A DNA stretch of 64,000 nucleotides from Marinobacter antarcticus (GTDB lineage Bacteria; Pseudomonadota; Gammaproteobacteria; Pseudomonadales; Oleiphilaceae), in NCBI RefSeq assembly GCF_900142385.1, contig NZ_FRAQ01000001.1, positions 124,001-188,000 on the forward strand, read 5' to 3'. The notes beneath the pieces are model-generated. The model saw only the letters and a program-made list of their open reading frames with translations. It searched no databases and was not told the DNA's origin. Shown here piece after piece: positions 53,651 to 62,621 of this stretch (its first letter is position 1; each line of letters starts with the position of its first letter). A program made the translations under genes and the position numbers.

Positions 53651-55213
53651 TTACTCTACGACCAGGTCGCCCAAGAAGGGGAAGTTCATCACGTTCAGAA
53701 CCGGCTCAATCTTCACGTTCTTCTTGCTCGCCCACGCCAGATCCTGCCAGTGCAGCGGAACGAAAGCAGCATCGTCATACAGGCGCTTTTCCACTTCCTG
53801 CAGCATGGCGGTGCGCTTTTCCACATCGGTTTCAACGTTGGCTTTCTCAACCAGCGCATCAATTTCCGGGTTGCAATAGTTACCGGCGTTGTACTGGCCA
53901 GCGCCGCTGTCGGTTTCCGGGCAGAAAGTCAGGAACTCATAGAAGTTGGCAGAGTCCTCGGTATCTGCGTGCCAGCCAATCAGCATCATATCCCCCGAGC
54001 GATTGTCGTACTCGGGCCAATACTGTGCCTTGGGCAGGGTTTTGAGATCTACCTTGATGTTGATGCGCGCCAGCATGGCGGCGGCGGCCTGAGCGATCTT
54101 GTCATCATTCACGTAGCGATTGTTCGGCGCCATCATGGTGATGGTGAAACCATCCTCGTAACCGGCTTCTTTCATCAGCTGTTGGGCTTTTTCCACGTCA
54201 TAACGCAGCTTGAGGGATTCGTTGTGGCCCTGATAGCCAACCGGTGACAACTGGGATGCGGGCGTGGCAAAGCCTTTCATGATCTTGGCGGCAATGCCTT
54301 CCTGATTGATGGCATAGGCTACGGCCTGGCGTACCTTCGGATTCTTGAAGGCCTCGACCCGCTCCTGATTCAGGTGGAACAGAATAATGCGGGTGCCACT
54401 CATGGTAACCAGACTCGTGTCCTTGTCGCGTTTGATGCGCTCAAGATCCGTAGGCGGCACCGGAGCGATAAAGTCCACGCCGCCAGACAAGAGCGCAGAA
54501 ACGCGGGTGTTGTTTTCTTTGATCGGAGTCAGCACGATTTTCTTCACGTTGCCGGGAGAGTCTTCATCCCAGTAATCCGCGAAGCGCTCAAACTCCATGC
54601 GTACGCCTTGCTGGCGTGACGTGACCATGTAGGGACCCGTGCCGGACAGGTGACCGGAAGCAAACGAGTTGCCGTGCTTCAGAATAGCGCTCTTCTTCTT
54701 GCCATCGGCTGTCTCGCCGGAATAGAACTCGCTGTCCAGCGGAAAGATGTAGGTAGCGGTATTGAGCAGCAGCGGGAAGGGCTCGCTGGTCACCAGCTCA
54801 AAGGTGTAATCATCAATGACATTAATGCCACTGAACGGCTTGAAGATGGCCTTGAAATCCTGGCTTTCTTTCAGGCGGTCGTAAGTGAACTTCACATCCT
54901 TGGTGGTGAGTTCGTTACCGGAATGGAACTTCACCCCTTCACGGAGTTTGAAACGCATGGTTTTATCATCAATGCGCGCCCAGCTTTCTGCCAGGCGGGC
55001 CTCAAAGCCAAGATCTTTTGTCCAGCGCACCAGCGGATCAAAAGACATATGGGACAACTGCAGAATGCCACCAGAGAGCTGCTCGTGAATATCGAGGGTA
55101 ACCGGATCAGCGTCGTACGCCATCTTAAGCTCTTTCGTCGCCTCGGCAGAAAGAGCAACAGGAGCCGTGGCCAGCGCCAGGGTACCGACTAAAGCTGCAA
55201 GTAGTTTTTTCAT
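53651..55213 (-). CDS. dppA: Dipeptide/oligopeptide-binding protein
   Basis: Periplasmic binding protein of 520 residues, family 5. Signal peptide MKKLLAALVGTLALATAPVA with cleavage near ALSAE. The family segment AESWARIDDKTMRFKLREGV is present. It is the first gene of dppABCDF. Position beside pepQ suggests uptake of proline-containing dipeptides (inference). Confidence 0.93.
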   Translation of the reverse strand: MKKLLAALVGTLALATAPVALSAEATKELKMAYDADPVTLDIHEQLSGGILQLSHMSFDPLVRWTKDLGFEARLAESWARIDDKTMRFKLREGVKFHSGNELTTKDVKFTYDRLKESQDFKAIFKPFSGINVIDDYTFELVTSEPFPLLLNTATYIFPLDSEFYSGETADGKKKSAILKHGNSFASGHLSGTGPYMVTSRQQGVRMEFERFADYWDEDSPGNVKKIVLTPIKENNTRVSALLSGGVDFIAPVPPTDLERIKRDKDTSLVTMSGTRIILFHLNQERVEAFKNPKVRQAVAYAINQEGIAAKIMKGFATPASQLSPVGYQGHNESLKLRYDVEKAQQLMKEAGYEDGFTITMMAPNNRYVNDDKIAQAAAAMLARINIKVDLKTLPKAQYWPEYDNRSGDMMLIGWHADTEDSANFYEFLTFCPETDSGAGQYNAGNYCNPEIDALVEKANVETDVEKRTAMLQEVEKRLYDDAAFVPLHWQDLAWASKKNVKIEPVLNVMNFPFLGDLVVE

Positions 55214-55355
55214 TGCGTTTTCCGTCGTTGTTTTACGAATTTTTACGGCACACCGAGGCTCAGGCGCCCCGGATGTCTGTGATAGAAACTAGTACCGGAA
55301 ACTACGTACGGCAATCGAAATTACAACTTGCGGCTATTCGTGAACTGAATGACGG

Positions 55356-55378
55356 CTGGCGCGGACAGCCCGCGCCAG
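55356..55378 (-). repeat. GC-rich hairpin after lrgB
   Basis: CTGGCGCGG (55356-55364) pairs perfectly with CCGCGCCAG (55370-55378), 4 bp beyond the lrgB stop. No strong U-run follows on the minus strand, so terminator strength is unclear. Confidence 0.5.
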
Positions 55379-55381
55379 ACT

Positions 55382-56104
55382 CTAAAACCGGAAAACCAGG
55401 GGCAATATAAGTGCGGTAAAAATGCCCGTAAGCCCCATACCCAAGGAGGCAAAAGCACCAGCTGTATGGCTGATCTCGAACGCTCTCGCCGTACCAATCG
55501 CGTGGCCGTTAAGACCAAGGGCAAAACCGAGAATTCGCTCATCGTCAACCGGCAGCCACTTTGCCAGCAGGTCGACACACAATGTCGCAACCACACCGGT
55601 TATTAGCAGACCACCCATCATCAAAGGCACAGATCCACCTAGCTGCTCGGTGATACCTATAGCAATCGGAGCCGTCACAGATTTGGGTGCCAGCGAAGCC
55701 AGTACCTCTGGCGGAGCGCCCATCGCCCAAGCGATCACCACCGCATAGACCGCCGCCAGTGTGGCCGCCAAAGGCAGCGTGACAACGATCGGAAGCCACA
55801 TGGCCCGGATATGGTGAATCTGCTGATACAGCGGGATCCCCAAAGCCACCGTCGCGGGCCCCAGCAACACGGCTATCCAGCGAGCACCCTCCTGATAGCG
55901 AATGTAATCCACCGACAGAACAGCAATAACCGCCGCCAACATCACGGCCGAGAGGACCACCGGCGGCATCCACAGCGGCCGGCCAATACGCGCAAACAGC
56001 CAGTTGCCGGCAAAAAATGCGCTCAACGTGAGCCCTATTGCGAATATCGGGCTGGCAGACAAAATGTCAGGGATAGCGATAAAGCGTTCAGCAAGCTCAG
56101 TCAT
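55382..56104 (-). CDS. lrgB: LrgB/CidB-family membrane protein
   Basis: A 240-residue membrane protein with seven or so hydrophobic helices and the family motifs LAPKSVTAPIAIGITEQLGG and GFALGLNGHAIGTARAFE. The LrgA-LrgB pair acts as a holin/antiholin-type or metabolite transport system. It overlaps lrgA by 8 bp. Confidence 0.92.
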   Translation of the reverse strand: MTELAERFIAIPDILSASPIFAIGLTLSAFFAGNWLFARIGRPLWMPPVVLSAVMLAAVIAVLSVDYIRYQEGARWIAVLLGPATVALGIPLYQQIHHIRAMWLPIVVTLPLAATLAAVYAVVIAWAMGAPPEVLASLAPKSVTAPIAIGITEQLGGSVPLMMGGLLITGVVATLCVDLLAKWLPVDDERILGFALGLNGHAIGTARAFEISHTAGAFASLGMGLTGIFTALILPLVFRF

Positions 56105-56462
56105 TTGTGTGGCCCCGAGCAGCCAAACGAACCACGCTTTTCATTAACAAAAGAGTGCTCAGAACGCTCAGAAAGGTACCCAGCAGCAATGCAGCCGCCA
56201 CGGCCAGCCACTGTTCTGAGAACTGTGATGCCATAAAAAACACCCCGACCACACCCGGCATGATCAGCAACACCAGCACCGAGATCAGCGCCTGACTGGA
56301 CGAAGCCAACGCATCGCTTACCCTGCCCCGCAACATTAGCGTAAACGTCATCAGGATCATACCGAGCACACCGCCGCTGACCGGTATCAGAAACACCAAC
56401 CGCAACGCCTCGCCAAAAAGGAAAAACAGAACCAGTATCAGAAAACCGCGCAACATCGACAT
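56097..56462 (-). CDS. lrgA: LrgA/CidA-family holin-like protein
   Basis: A 121-residue protein with four hydrophobic helices and the CidA/LrgA pattern IPVSGGVLGMILM followed by LLIMPGVVGVFF. It starts the two-gene lrgAB operon, divergent from yaeQ. Confidence 0.92.
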   Translation of the reverse strand: MSMLRGFLILVLFFLFGEALRLVFLIPVSGGVLGMILMTFTLMLRGRVSDALASSSQALISVLVLLIMPGVVGVFFMASQFSEQWLAVAAALLLGTFLSVLSTLLLMKSVVRLAARGHTND

Positions 56463-56537
56463 GCCGTCATGCTCATCAGCCGGAGAATTGCATTACACTA
56501 GCGCAAACCAACATCTTGATACCACTGCAGGAAGGCC

Positions 56538-57077
56538 ATGGCGCTCAAAGCAACCATTTTTAAAGCCACGCTCAATATCGCCGATATGGACAGGCACTAT
56601 TATGCCGACCATCAGCTCACTATTGCTCAGCACCCGTCAGAAAATGACGAACGCATGATGATACGCCTGCTGGCCTTTGCACTGAACGCCCGTGAGGGAC
56701 TCGAGTTCACAAAAGGCCTGAGCACAGACGACGAGCCAGAGCTCTGGCAGAAAAGCCTCAGTGACGAGATAGAGCTGTGGATTGAACTGGGCCTGCCCGA
56801 CGAAAGCCGCCTGCGCAAAGCCTGCAACCGTTCACGCCAGGTTATTCTTTACGCCTACGGCGGCCGCGCCGTGCCGCTGTGGCTGGAAAAGCACCAGAAT
56901 AAACTGAGCCGCTTCCGCAACCTCACCATTATTGAACTGCCGGCCGAATCCACAGAAACCCTTGCTGGACTGGCAGAACGCAACATGAATTATCAGGTAA
57001 CGATTCAGGATGGCGAGGTCTCTTTCAGCAATGAAGGCGCGCTGGCGAGCATTACCCCCAGCACCATTTTCCCGTAA
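56538..57077 (+). CDS. yaeQ: YaeQ family protein
   Basis: A 179-residue cytoplasmic protein that starts MALKATIFKATLNIADMDRH and includes HPSENDERMMIRLLAFALNA and VILYAYGG, as in E. coli YaeQ (PD-(D/E)XK nuclease-like fold). Biochemical role is not known. AGGAAGGCC lies before the ATG. Confidence 0.93.
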   Translation: MALKATIFKATLNIADMDRHYYADHQLTIAQHPSENDERMMIRLLAFALNAREGLEFTKGLSTDDEPELWQKSLSDEIELWIELGLPDESRLRKACNRSRQVILYAYGGRAVPLWLEKHQNKLSRFRNLTIIELPAESTETLAGLAERNMNYQVTIQDGEVSFSNEGALASITPSTIFP

Positions 57078-57177
57078 GAAAAAGCCAGTCCCACCAGTGA
57101 ACTCGGGGCTGGACAGTGCCCGCTCGCACACGTAAGATTGCGCACTCGAAATTGACGCATCGCCGTCATGCTCGAAT

Positions 57178-57254
57178 GCGCCCATAGCTCAGCTGGATAG
57201 AGTACTGCCCTCCGAAGGCAGGGGTCGCAGGTTCGAATCCTGCTGGGCGCACCA
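57178..57254 (+). tRNA. tRNA-Arg (CCG)
   Basis: A 77-nt cloverleaf: acceptor GCGCCCA pairs with TGGGCGC, D stem GCTC/GAGT, anticodon stem CTGCC/GGCAG with loop CTCCGAA (anticodon CCG, reads CGG), T arm GCAGG-TTCGAAT-CCTGC, encoded CCA end. tRNA 3' ends of this kind are common integration sites, and the sequence after it looks like an island scar. Confidence 0.98.
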
Positions 57255-57264
57255 TATTTTTAAG

Positions 57265-57295
57265 AAGGCCTTACGTGAAAGCGTAGGGCCTTTTT
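57265..57295 (+). terminator. Terminator after tRNA-Arg
   Basis: AAGGCCTTACG (57265-57275) pairs with CGTAGGGCCTT (57282-57292) with one G-T pair and a 6-nt loop, followed by a T-run. Confidence 0.8.
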
Positions 57296-57303
57296 ATTTG
57301 GCT

Positions 57304-57331
57304 GTGCCCAAATGGTGCCCTGACAGTGCCC
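57304..57331. repeat. Three GTGCCC direct repeats at an 11-bp period
   Basis: GTGCCC occurs at 57304-57309, 57315-57320 and 57326-57331, each exactly 11 bp from the next, about one helical turn, 50 bp after the tRNA-Arg 3' end. Helix-phased direct repeats next to a tRNA resemble arm-type sites bound by tyrosine integrases. Confidence 0.6.
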
Positions 57332-57742
57332 TATATTTTTTAGCACATAGGTAGCCCCCTAACCGCATGACCCCTGCCTGATTGCTTTCCATGTTCGTGA
57401 GGGCACCGCACTAAACACCTTTTCGCGCTATCGAGTAAAACTTAACGGTTGGAATTTCTCACCACTTCCAACTAACCATCCCTAACAGCACGGCCTTACT
57501 CTCCAGCGCCTACCTAATTATTACCTACGTTGGTGTCCGGAATCATTGAACCACTACAGGATGACCGCTTTACGTTTTGGCAGAACCAAGTTTAGTGGAG
57601 TTTGCAAGCAGGGCTGGAGAAGATCTGCCCGGCGAAAAAATTGTGTCATTTTCCTAAGACTCGAGAGAGGCTCCATAGATTATGATTCCAGTATTATAGT
57701 CCTCTTACAAATTTCCACTACAAACAGGAAGAGGTGCAATCA
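57332..57742. other. Region without a supported gene between the tRNA scar and the HipS-like remnant
   Basis: About 410 bp of lower-GC sequence. The only open frame of note (57546-57746, 66 codons) has no ribosome site or similarity and an odd composition. No intact HipB-type helix-turn-helix gene was found upstream of the HipS-like remnant. It is probably decayed mobile DNA (inference). Confidence 0.5.
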
Positions 57743-58068
57743 ATGAGCCGCTTCAGTACCAAAGCGACGGTATTTATGCATGGCAGGCTTGCAGGGCATT
57801 TGGAGCGGATTGGAAGCCGCGTTCAGTTTCAGTACGATGCTCAATACCTCAAAATCGGTAGTGCTATCAGCATGAGCTTACCCCTTCGTTCTGAGCCTTA
57901 TGAGTCAGAGGGGTTGTGCCTCCCTATTTCAGCGGTCTTTGCTCTGAGGGCTGGCTGAAGCGAGTACAGGCCTTCGAGCAGCGCATTGACCCCGAGGACA
58001 GCTTCACATTGCTAATCAATAACGGGAAAGATTTGGCAGGAGCGGTGACGATCGAGTCGTTTGCGTAA
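57743..58068 (+). pseudogene. HipA N-terminal-domain / HipS-like gene, frameshifted
   Basis: The ATG at 57743 (AGGAAGAGG upstream) opens a frame resembling the HipA N-terminal domain: FMHGRLAGHLERIG, VQFQYDAQYL, SMSLPLRSEPYESEG. It runs out of family sequence just after a GGGG run near 57910 and ends at a stop by 57958. The other frame continues the same domain: PPYFSGLCSEGWLKRVQAFE, then DPEDSFTLLINNGKDLAGAV, ending at TAA 58066-58068. One added base in the G-run would restore a single protein of about 108 residues, the size of HipS in three-gene HipBST systems. No kinase gene (hipT/hipA core) follows. A sequencing error in the homopolymer cannot be excluded. Confidence 0.65.
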
Positions 58069-58379
58069 ACCCTAGGCCCTAAGCTGTCCGAGCGGAAAAA
58101 CTTTTATCGAAAGTTCTGATACTTGCTGGTTTAGTACCAATTAGTAACGCGAATTACTAATTGGTACTAATTGTCCGACTGTCCCGGTTTCTCGCTATCT
58201 GTCATGCGCTTTTCCCTCGATAGCCCTACGGTAATCGGCAATCATATGTGGAAACCATGCTCAAAACATAACAACGGCCGTCGGATTGCGCAAACCGCTC
58301 CAGGAATCTAGCAGGCGCCTATGCCCGCGCGCGGCCAATTGGAGCTGAAAAAGGCAACCTGAAGCAGTCGCCTGCGGGC
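58069..58379. other. Intergenic region between the HipS-like remnant and patD
   Basis: About 310 bp. Apart from the palindrome at 58131-58170 there is no gene with a start site. On the minus strand 58203-58265 encodes a short family-less tail (ending AIEGKAHDR) that is preceded by a stop. Probably a decayed island end. Confidence 0.5.
58131..58170. repeat. Perfect 17-bp inverted repeat
   Basis: TTAGTACCAATTAGTAA (58131-58147) and its exact reverse complement (58154-58170) flank CGCGAA. The element also repeats ACTAATTG twice with a 2-bp gap on its right side. No T-run follows, so it is not a usual terminator; a multi-site operator or recombination site is more likely. Confidence 0.75.
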
Positions 58380-59828
58380 TTAGTCGTGGCTGATCATGAT
58401 ATGACGTACGACGGTGTAGTCCTCAAGGCTGTACATGGACATGTCTTTGCCATAGCCCGACATCTTCACGCCCCCATGGGGCATTTCCGAGGCCAGCAGC
58501 ATGTGGGTGTTGATCCAGGTGCAGCCATAGCGGAGTTTTGCCGCCAGACGGGTGGCTCGGGCAGTGTCCCGCGTCCAGACTGAAGATGCCAGGCCGTAAA
58601 TGGAGTCGTTGGCATAGTCGAGCACCTGGGATTCAGTCTCGAATGATGTGACGGAAACGACAGGGCCGAAGACTTCTTTCTGGACAATTTCATCAGCCTG
58701 CCGGGCATCGGCAATCACGGTTGGCGCAAAGAAGTTACCGGGCTGATCGAGCCTGCCACCACCGATGGTAACCCTGGTATGGTCCAGTGCTTCGGCGCGT
58801 TTTACGAAGCCTTCGACCCGTTCAAGATGTGCCTTGCTGACTACCGGTCCAATCTCACTCTCGTCGTCAAACGGCATTCCCACCCGGAGGGTGCGAACGG
58901 CGTCGGTCAGTGCGTCGACGAACTTGTCGTAAATGGATTCCTGAACATAGACCCTGGACGCTGCGGTGCAGTCCTGTCCCGCATTGGCGAAGGCAAAATT
59001 CTTCACGCCATCAACCGCTTTCTCAATATCCGCGTCCTCAAAGACAATAACCGGGGCTTTGCCGCCCAGTTCCATGTGCGTCCGTTTCATCGTGGCCGCG
59101 CCGCTACTGACAATGGCCTGGCCGGTAGGGATCGATCCGGTCAGTGACACCATGTCAACGTCCGGATGTGATGTCAGCGGCGCGCCGACTGTCTGGCCAC
59201 GGCCAAAAACGACATTGAGAACGCCGGCCGGCAACTTGTCCTTGAGCATGGCGGCAAGCTGCAGGGTTGTCAGCGGTGTTAATTCAGACGGCTTGAGAAC
59301 CACGGTATTGCCGGCTGCAAGTGCAGGCCCCAGCTTCCAGGCGGCCATCATCAACGGGTAATTCCACGGGGCAATTGAGGCAACAACGCCAATCGCGTCA
59401 CGGCGAACCATAGAGGTGAAACCAGGCAGGTATTCGCCACCGGCAGAGCCGTTCATGCAGCGGGCCGCACCGGCAAAGAATCGGAAAATATCAACGACGG
59501 CAGGAATTTCTTCATCCAGCATCAGGTGGTACGGTTTCCCTGTGTCGAGGCATTCCAGCTTCGCAAACAGCTCGGCATTGTCTTCGATCAGGTCGGCAAT
59601 GCCCAGCATGTGGAGCGACCGGTCCTTGGGGGTCAGTTCCGACCAGCCGGCAAAGGCAGCCCGCGCCGCCTTGACCGCCTCATCCACCTGCGCTTCGGTT
59701 GCTTCACTGATGCCCAGAACCCGTTCGTCATTATGGGGGGACACAATATCAACGGCCTCGCCCTGTCCAGCCACAAGCATCCCGTTGATGAGCATCTGGT
59801 GTTCAATATCTTTGATCATTTGGTTCAT
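58380..59828 (-). CDS. patD: Gamma-aminobutyraldehyde dehydrogenase (PatD-type)
   Basis: NAD-dependent aldehyde dehydrogenase of 482 residues. The catalytic Cys lies in [13 protein letters not shown] and the general-base Glu in MELGGKAP; the nucleotide site is [19 protein letters not shown] and TGSIPTGQ. It is the last gene after ydcSTUV, the same order as E. coli ydcSTUVW, where YdcW/PatD oxidises 4-aminobutanal from putrescine. That order, more than the sequence, supports the substrate. Confidence 0.88.
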   Translation of the reverse strand: MNQMIKDIEHQMLINGMLVAGQGEAVDIVSPHNDERVLGISEATEAQVDEAVKAARAAFAGWSELTPKDRSLHMLGIADLIEDNAELFAKLECLDTGKPYHLMLDEEIPAVVDIFRFFAGAARCMNGSAGGEYLPGFTSMVRRDAIGVVASIAPWNYPLMMAAWKLGPALAAGNTVVLKPSELTPLTTLQLAAMLKDKLPAGVLNVVFGRGQTVGAPLTSHPDVDMVSLTGSIPTGQAIVSSGAATMKRTHMELGGKAPVIVFEDADIEKAVDGVKNFAFANAGQDCTAASRVYVQESIYDKFVDALTDAVRTLRVGMPFDDESEIGPVVSKAHLERVEGFVKRAEALDHTRVTIGGGRLDQPGNFFAPTVIADARQADEIVQKEVFGPVVSVTSFETESQVLDYANDSIYGLASSVWTRDTARATRLAAKLRYGCTWINTHMLLASEMPHGGVKMSGYGKDMSMYSLEDYTVVRHIMISHD

Positions 59829-59838
59829 GGCTTGGTCC

Positions 59839-60621
59839 TTATCGGTCTTTGGTGAGCCAGTAGGAAAGCAGTACGGGAAGCATGGTCATCATCATGACCA
59901 GCAGTGCCACTACATTGGTGATGGGCACATCACGCGGCCGGGATAGCTGATTGAGCAACCACAGCGGAAGGGTCGGCTCATGACCCGCAGTGAAGATCGT
60001 CACAATCAACTCATCGAAAGACAGCGCGAATGCCAGTAGCCCACCGGCAAACAGGGACGCTCCCAGGTTGGGTAGGATGATGTGCCAGAAAGTCTGCAAG
60101 GCGCTTGCCCCCAGATCATAGGATGCCTCGACGATGTTGAATGAAATGCGGCGTAATCGGGCGACAACATTGTTGTAGACGATCACCACACAGAAGGTTG
60201 CGTGCCCGATGGTGATGGTCGCCATACCCGGGGTGATGCCCGCTGACTTAAATGTGCTCAGCAGTGAAAGGCCGGTGACAATGCCCGGCAGGGCGATAGG
60301 CAGGATCATGATCAGCGTGAAGGCATTTTTACCCGGGAAATTGTTCCGGTAGAGCGCGAGCGCTGCCAGTGATCCCAGTAACAGTGCGATCAGCGTGGAT
60401 ATCGCCGCAATCTGCAGGGAAAAGCCGAGCGCCTGAAAGATGTCATCACGCTCGGCGGCCTTGAAGAACCACTCGACCGTGAACCCTTTGGGCGGGAATG
60501 AGAAGGCCGATTCCTCGGTATTGAAGGCGTAGATCAGGATGATCAGTATCGGGAGATATAGAAAGCAGACACCCGCCAGCGCAAGCCCTTTCAGCAGCCA
60601 GGTCGATTTATCAGAGTGCAT
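59839..60621 (-). CDS. ydcV: Putative polyamine ABC transporter permease YdcV-type
   Basis: A 260-residue permease with about six helices ([20 protein letters not shown] first) and the EAA loop ([20 protein letters not shown]). The ATG at 60621 has GGGGGCG upstream and overlaps ydcU by 11 bp; the frame from 60645 would need a TTG. Confidence 0.9.
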   Translation of the reverse strand: MHSDKSTWLLKGLALAGVCFLYLPILIILIYAFNTEESAFSFPPKGFTVEWFFKAAERDDIFQALGFSLQIAAISTLIALLLGSLAALALYRNNFPGKNAFTLIMILPIALPGIVTGLSLLSTFKSAGITPGMATITIGHATFCVVIVYNNVVARLRRISFNIVEASYDLGASALQTFWHIILPNLGASLFAGGLLAFALSFDELIVTIFTAGHEPTLPLWLLNQLSRPRDVPITNVVALLVMMMTMLPVLLSYWLTKDR

Positions 60622-61543
60622 CGAACGCCCCCGCCCTTTTGGCAAAGTAGAGATAGACCGCGATAATCAGGATCGGTGCCAGGGTGAAAGCCGCCGCCAT
60701 TGGCATATTGCCGATCGAACCCTGCTGGATGTAGACCATGTTGCCAATAAACAGGCCGGGCGGACCCACTAGCTGCGGAACGATGTAGTCACCGAGCGTC
60801 AGTGAAAAGGTGAAGATGGAGCCGGCAATAACACCGGGAATGCAGAGCGGCAGAATCACATGGCGAAACGTCTGGAAAGGGCGTGCGCCAAGGTCATTTG
60901 ACGCATCCAGCAAACTCGTCGACAGTCGCTGCAGAGCCGCCTGTATCGGCAATATCATGAACGGCAACCAGATATAGGTGAATACCAGAAAACGTCCCAC
61001 ATTGGAGGTGGACAGGGTATTGCCACCGATGGACGGTATATCAAGGATCGCATGCAGTACGCTGGTCAGGCCCAGTGCATCAATGATCCAGTAAGCCACA
61101 CCTTCCTGCGAGAGGATAAGGGTCCAGGAATACGCCTTGACGATATAGCTGGTCCACATGGGCAGGATGACGGAGATATACAGAAACGCCTGCATCTTCC
61201 CCGAGGCATGACGTGTCATGTAGTAGGCCACAGGAAAGGCGATAACCGCGCTGAATACCGACACCGCCAGTGCCATGGTGGCTGTTCTGATAATGATGTC
61301 GGCGTTGGCGGGCGAGAACAGATTTCTGATGTTCTCGAGGCTGAAATCCCTGACCACAGTCATGGTGAAATCATCAAAGGTATAGAAGGACTGGCTCAGC
61401 AAATGCAGCAGCGGGTAGATGTAAATAACCAGAAACCAGATGGCGGGCAGTCCGAGCAGCAGTATCAGCTTCAGGCGCGGCCGGTTGAACAGGGATCCCG
61501 ATTTCCTGACGGCGGCCCGATTTTCGGCGGTAGCAGGCATCAT
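60611..61543 (-). CDS. ydcU: Putative polyamine ABC transporter permease YdcU-type
   Basis: A 310-residue permease with six helices and the EAA loop ([20 protein letters not shown]). GGAGGAG precedes the start, which overlaps the ydcT stop by 4 bp (ATGA). Confidence 0.9.
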   Translation of the reverse strand: MMPATAENRAAVRKSGSLFNRPRLKLILLLGLPAIWFLVIYIYPLLHLLSQSFYTFDDFTMTVVRDFSLENIRNLFSPANADIIIRTATMALAVSVFSAVIAFPVAYYMTRHASGKMQAFLYISVILPMWTSYIVKAYSWTLILSQEGVAYWIIDALGLTSVLHAILDIPSIGGNTLSTSNVGRFLVFTYIWLPFMILPIQAALQRLSTSLLDASNDLGARPFQTFRHVILPLCIPGVIAGSIFTFSLTLGDYIVPQLVGPPGLFIGNMVYIQQGSIGNMPMAAAFTLAPILIIAVYLYFAKRAGAFDAL

Positions 61544-62541
61544 GACCCCGGCTCCTCCAGCCTCACCATATCCGCGCGATCCCAGCTGATACTGACGGGC
61601 TGCTCGCCCAGCGAGCTGCGATCAAAGGCATAGGGTGGCTGGACCAGTAACGTACGATGGTTGGGCAGTCGGATTTCAACTTTGGTTACCGCGCCCTGGT
61701 AGAAAATTTCGGATACCTGGCCCTGCAATGTCATATCGCCGTGGCCATTGTTGAGTCGGATTTTTTCCGGGCGCAATGCGAAAACCTGGGGACCGTCGAC
61801 AAGCTCGGGAAACAGCTTGCTGTCAATGATGTTGGCCGTTCCCATAAAGTCGGCAACAAAGCGGGTTTTCGGCGACTCATAGAGTGCTTCCGGGGTGCTG
61901 ACCTGCTCAATCCGGCCCTGGTTGAATACCGCAATCCGGTCGGACATGGACAGGGCTTCGCCCTGATCGTGCGTGACGAAGACAAAAGTGATACCCAGCT
62001 GTTTCTGCAGGGCCTTGAGTTCACCCTGCATCTGTTCGCGGAGCTTCAGATCCAGGGCGCCCAGTGGTTCATCCAGCAGTAACACCTTTGGCTGATTCAC
62101 CAGTGCCCGCGCCAGTGCCACACGCTGTTGTTGCCCACCTGACAACTGATTAGGTCGGCGATTGGCCAGATGCTCCAGATCCACCAGTTTCAGCGCATCC
62201 TTTACCCGTACTGCCCGCTCTTTGCGTCGTACCCCTTTGACCATCAACCCGTAACCGACGTTGTCTTCGATGGTCATATGAGGAAACAGCGCATAATCCT
62301 GGAAGACCGTATTCACGTTGCGTTTGAAGGGAGGGAGCCACGTGGCGTCTTCACCATTGATATAGATGGTGCCCGACGTTGGCTGCTCAAACCCCGCCAT
62401 CAGGCGAAGGCATGTGGTCTTGCCCGATCCCGAAGGCCCAAGCATGGAAAAGAACTCACCTTCTTTGACGGTGAGAGACACATCATCGACAGCCTTAACA
62501 TCGCCAAAGTGACGTTTCACATTCTCAAAGATCACTGACAT
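61540..62541 (-). CDS. ydcT: Putative polyamine ABC transporter ATP-binding protein YdcT-type
   Basis: A PotA/MalK-type ABC ATPase of 333 residues: Walker A GPSGSGKTTCLR, signature LSGGQQQRVALA, Walker B VLLLDEPLGALDLK, and a C-terminal TOBE regulatory domain (FALRPEKIRL). Confidence 0.93.
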   Translation of the reverse strand: MSVIFENVKRHFGDVKAVDDVSLTVKEGEFFSMLGPSGSGKTTCLRLMAGFEQPTSGTIYINGEDATWLPPFKRNVNTVFQDYALFPHMTIEDNVGYGLMVKGVRRKERAVRVKDALKLVDLEHLANRRPNQLSGGQQQRVALARALVNQPKVLLLDEPLGALDLKLREQMQGELKALQKQLGITFVFVTHDQGEALSMSDRIAVFNQGRIEQVSTPEALYESPKTRFVADFMGTANIIDSKLFPELVDGPQVFALRPEKIRLNNGHGDMTLQGQVSEIFYQGAVTKVEIRLPNHRTLLVQPPYAFDRSSLGEQPVSISWDRADMVRLEEPGS

Positions 62542-62621
62542 AGATGACCCGGATTCCTGAAGTTGTCGTCAATCGAGCCTGTTACCGTTACACACGGGAA
62601 CAGGCTCCCGGGAGGGAAGCG

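Noticed and set aside
57546-57746. 66-codon open frame before the HipS-like gene
   Set aside because: No ribosome site, odd composition and no HTH or other family feature; not an antitoxin gene as far as can be seen.
58203-58265. Minus-strand peptide tail ending AIEGKAHDR
   Set aside because: Preceded by a stop and too short; may be a remnant of a gene but nothing identifies it.
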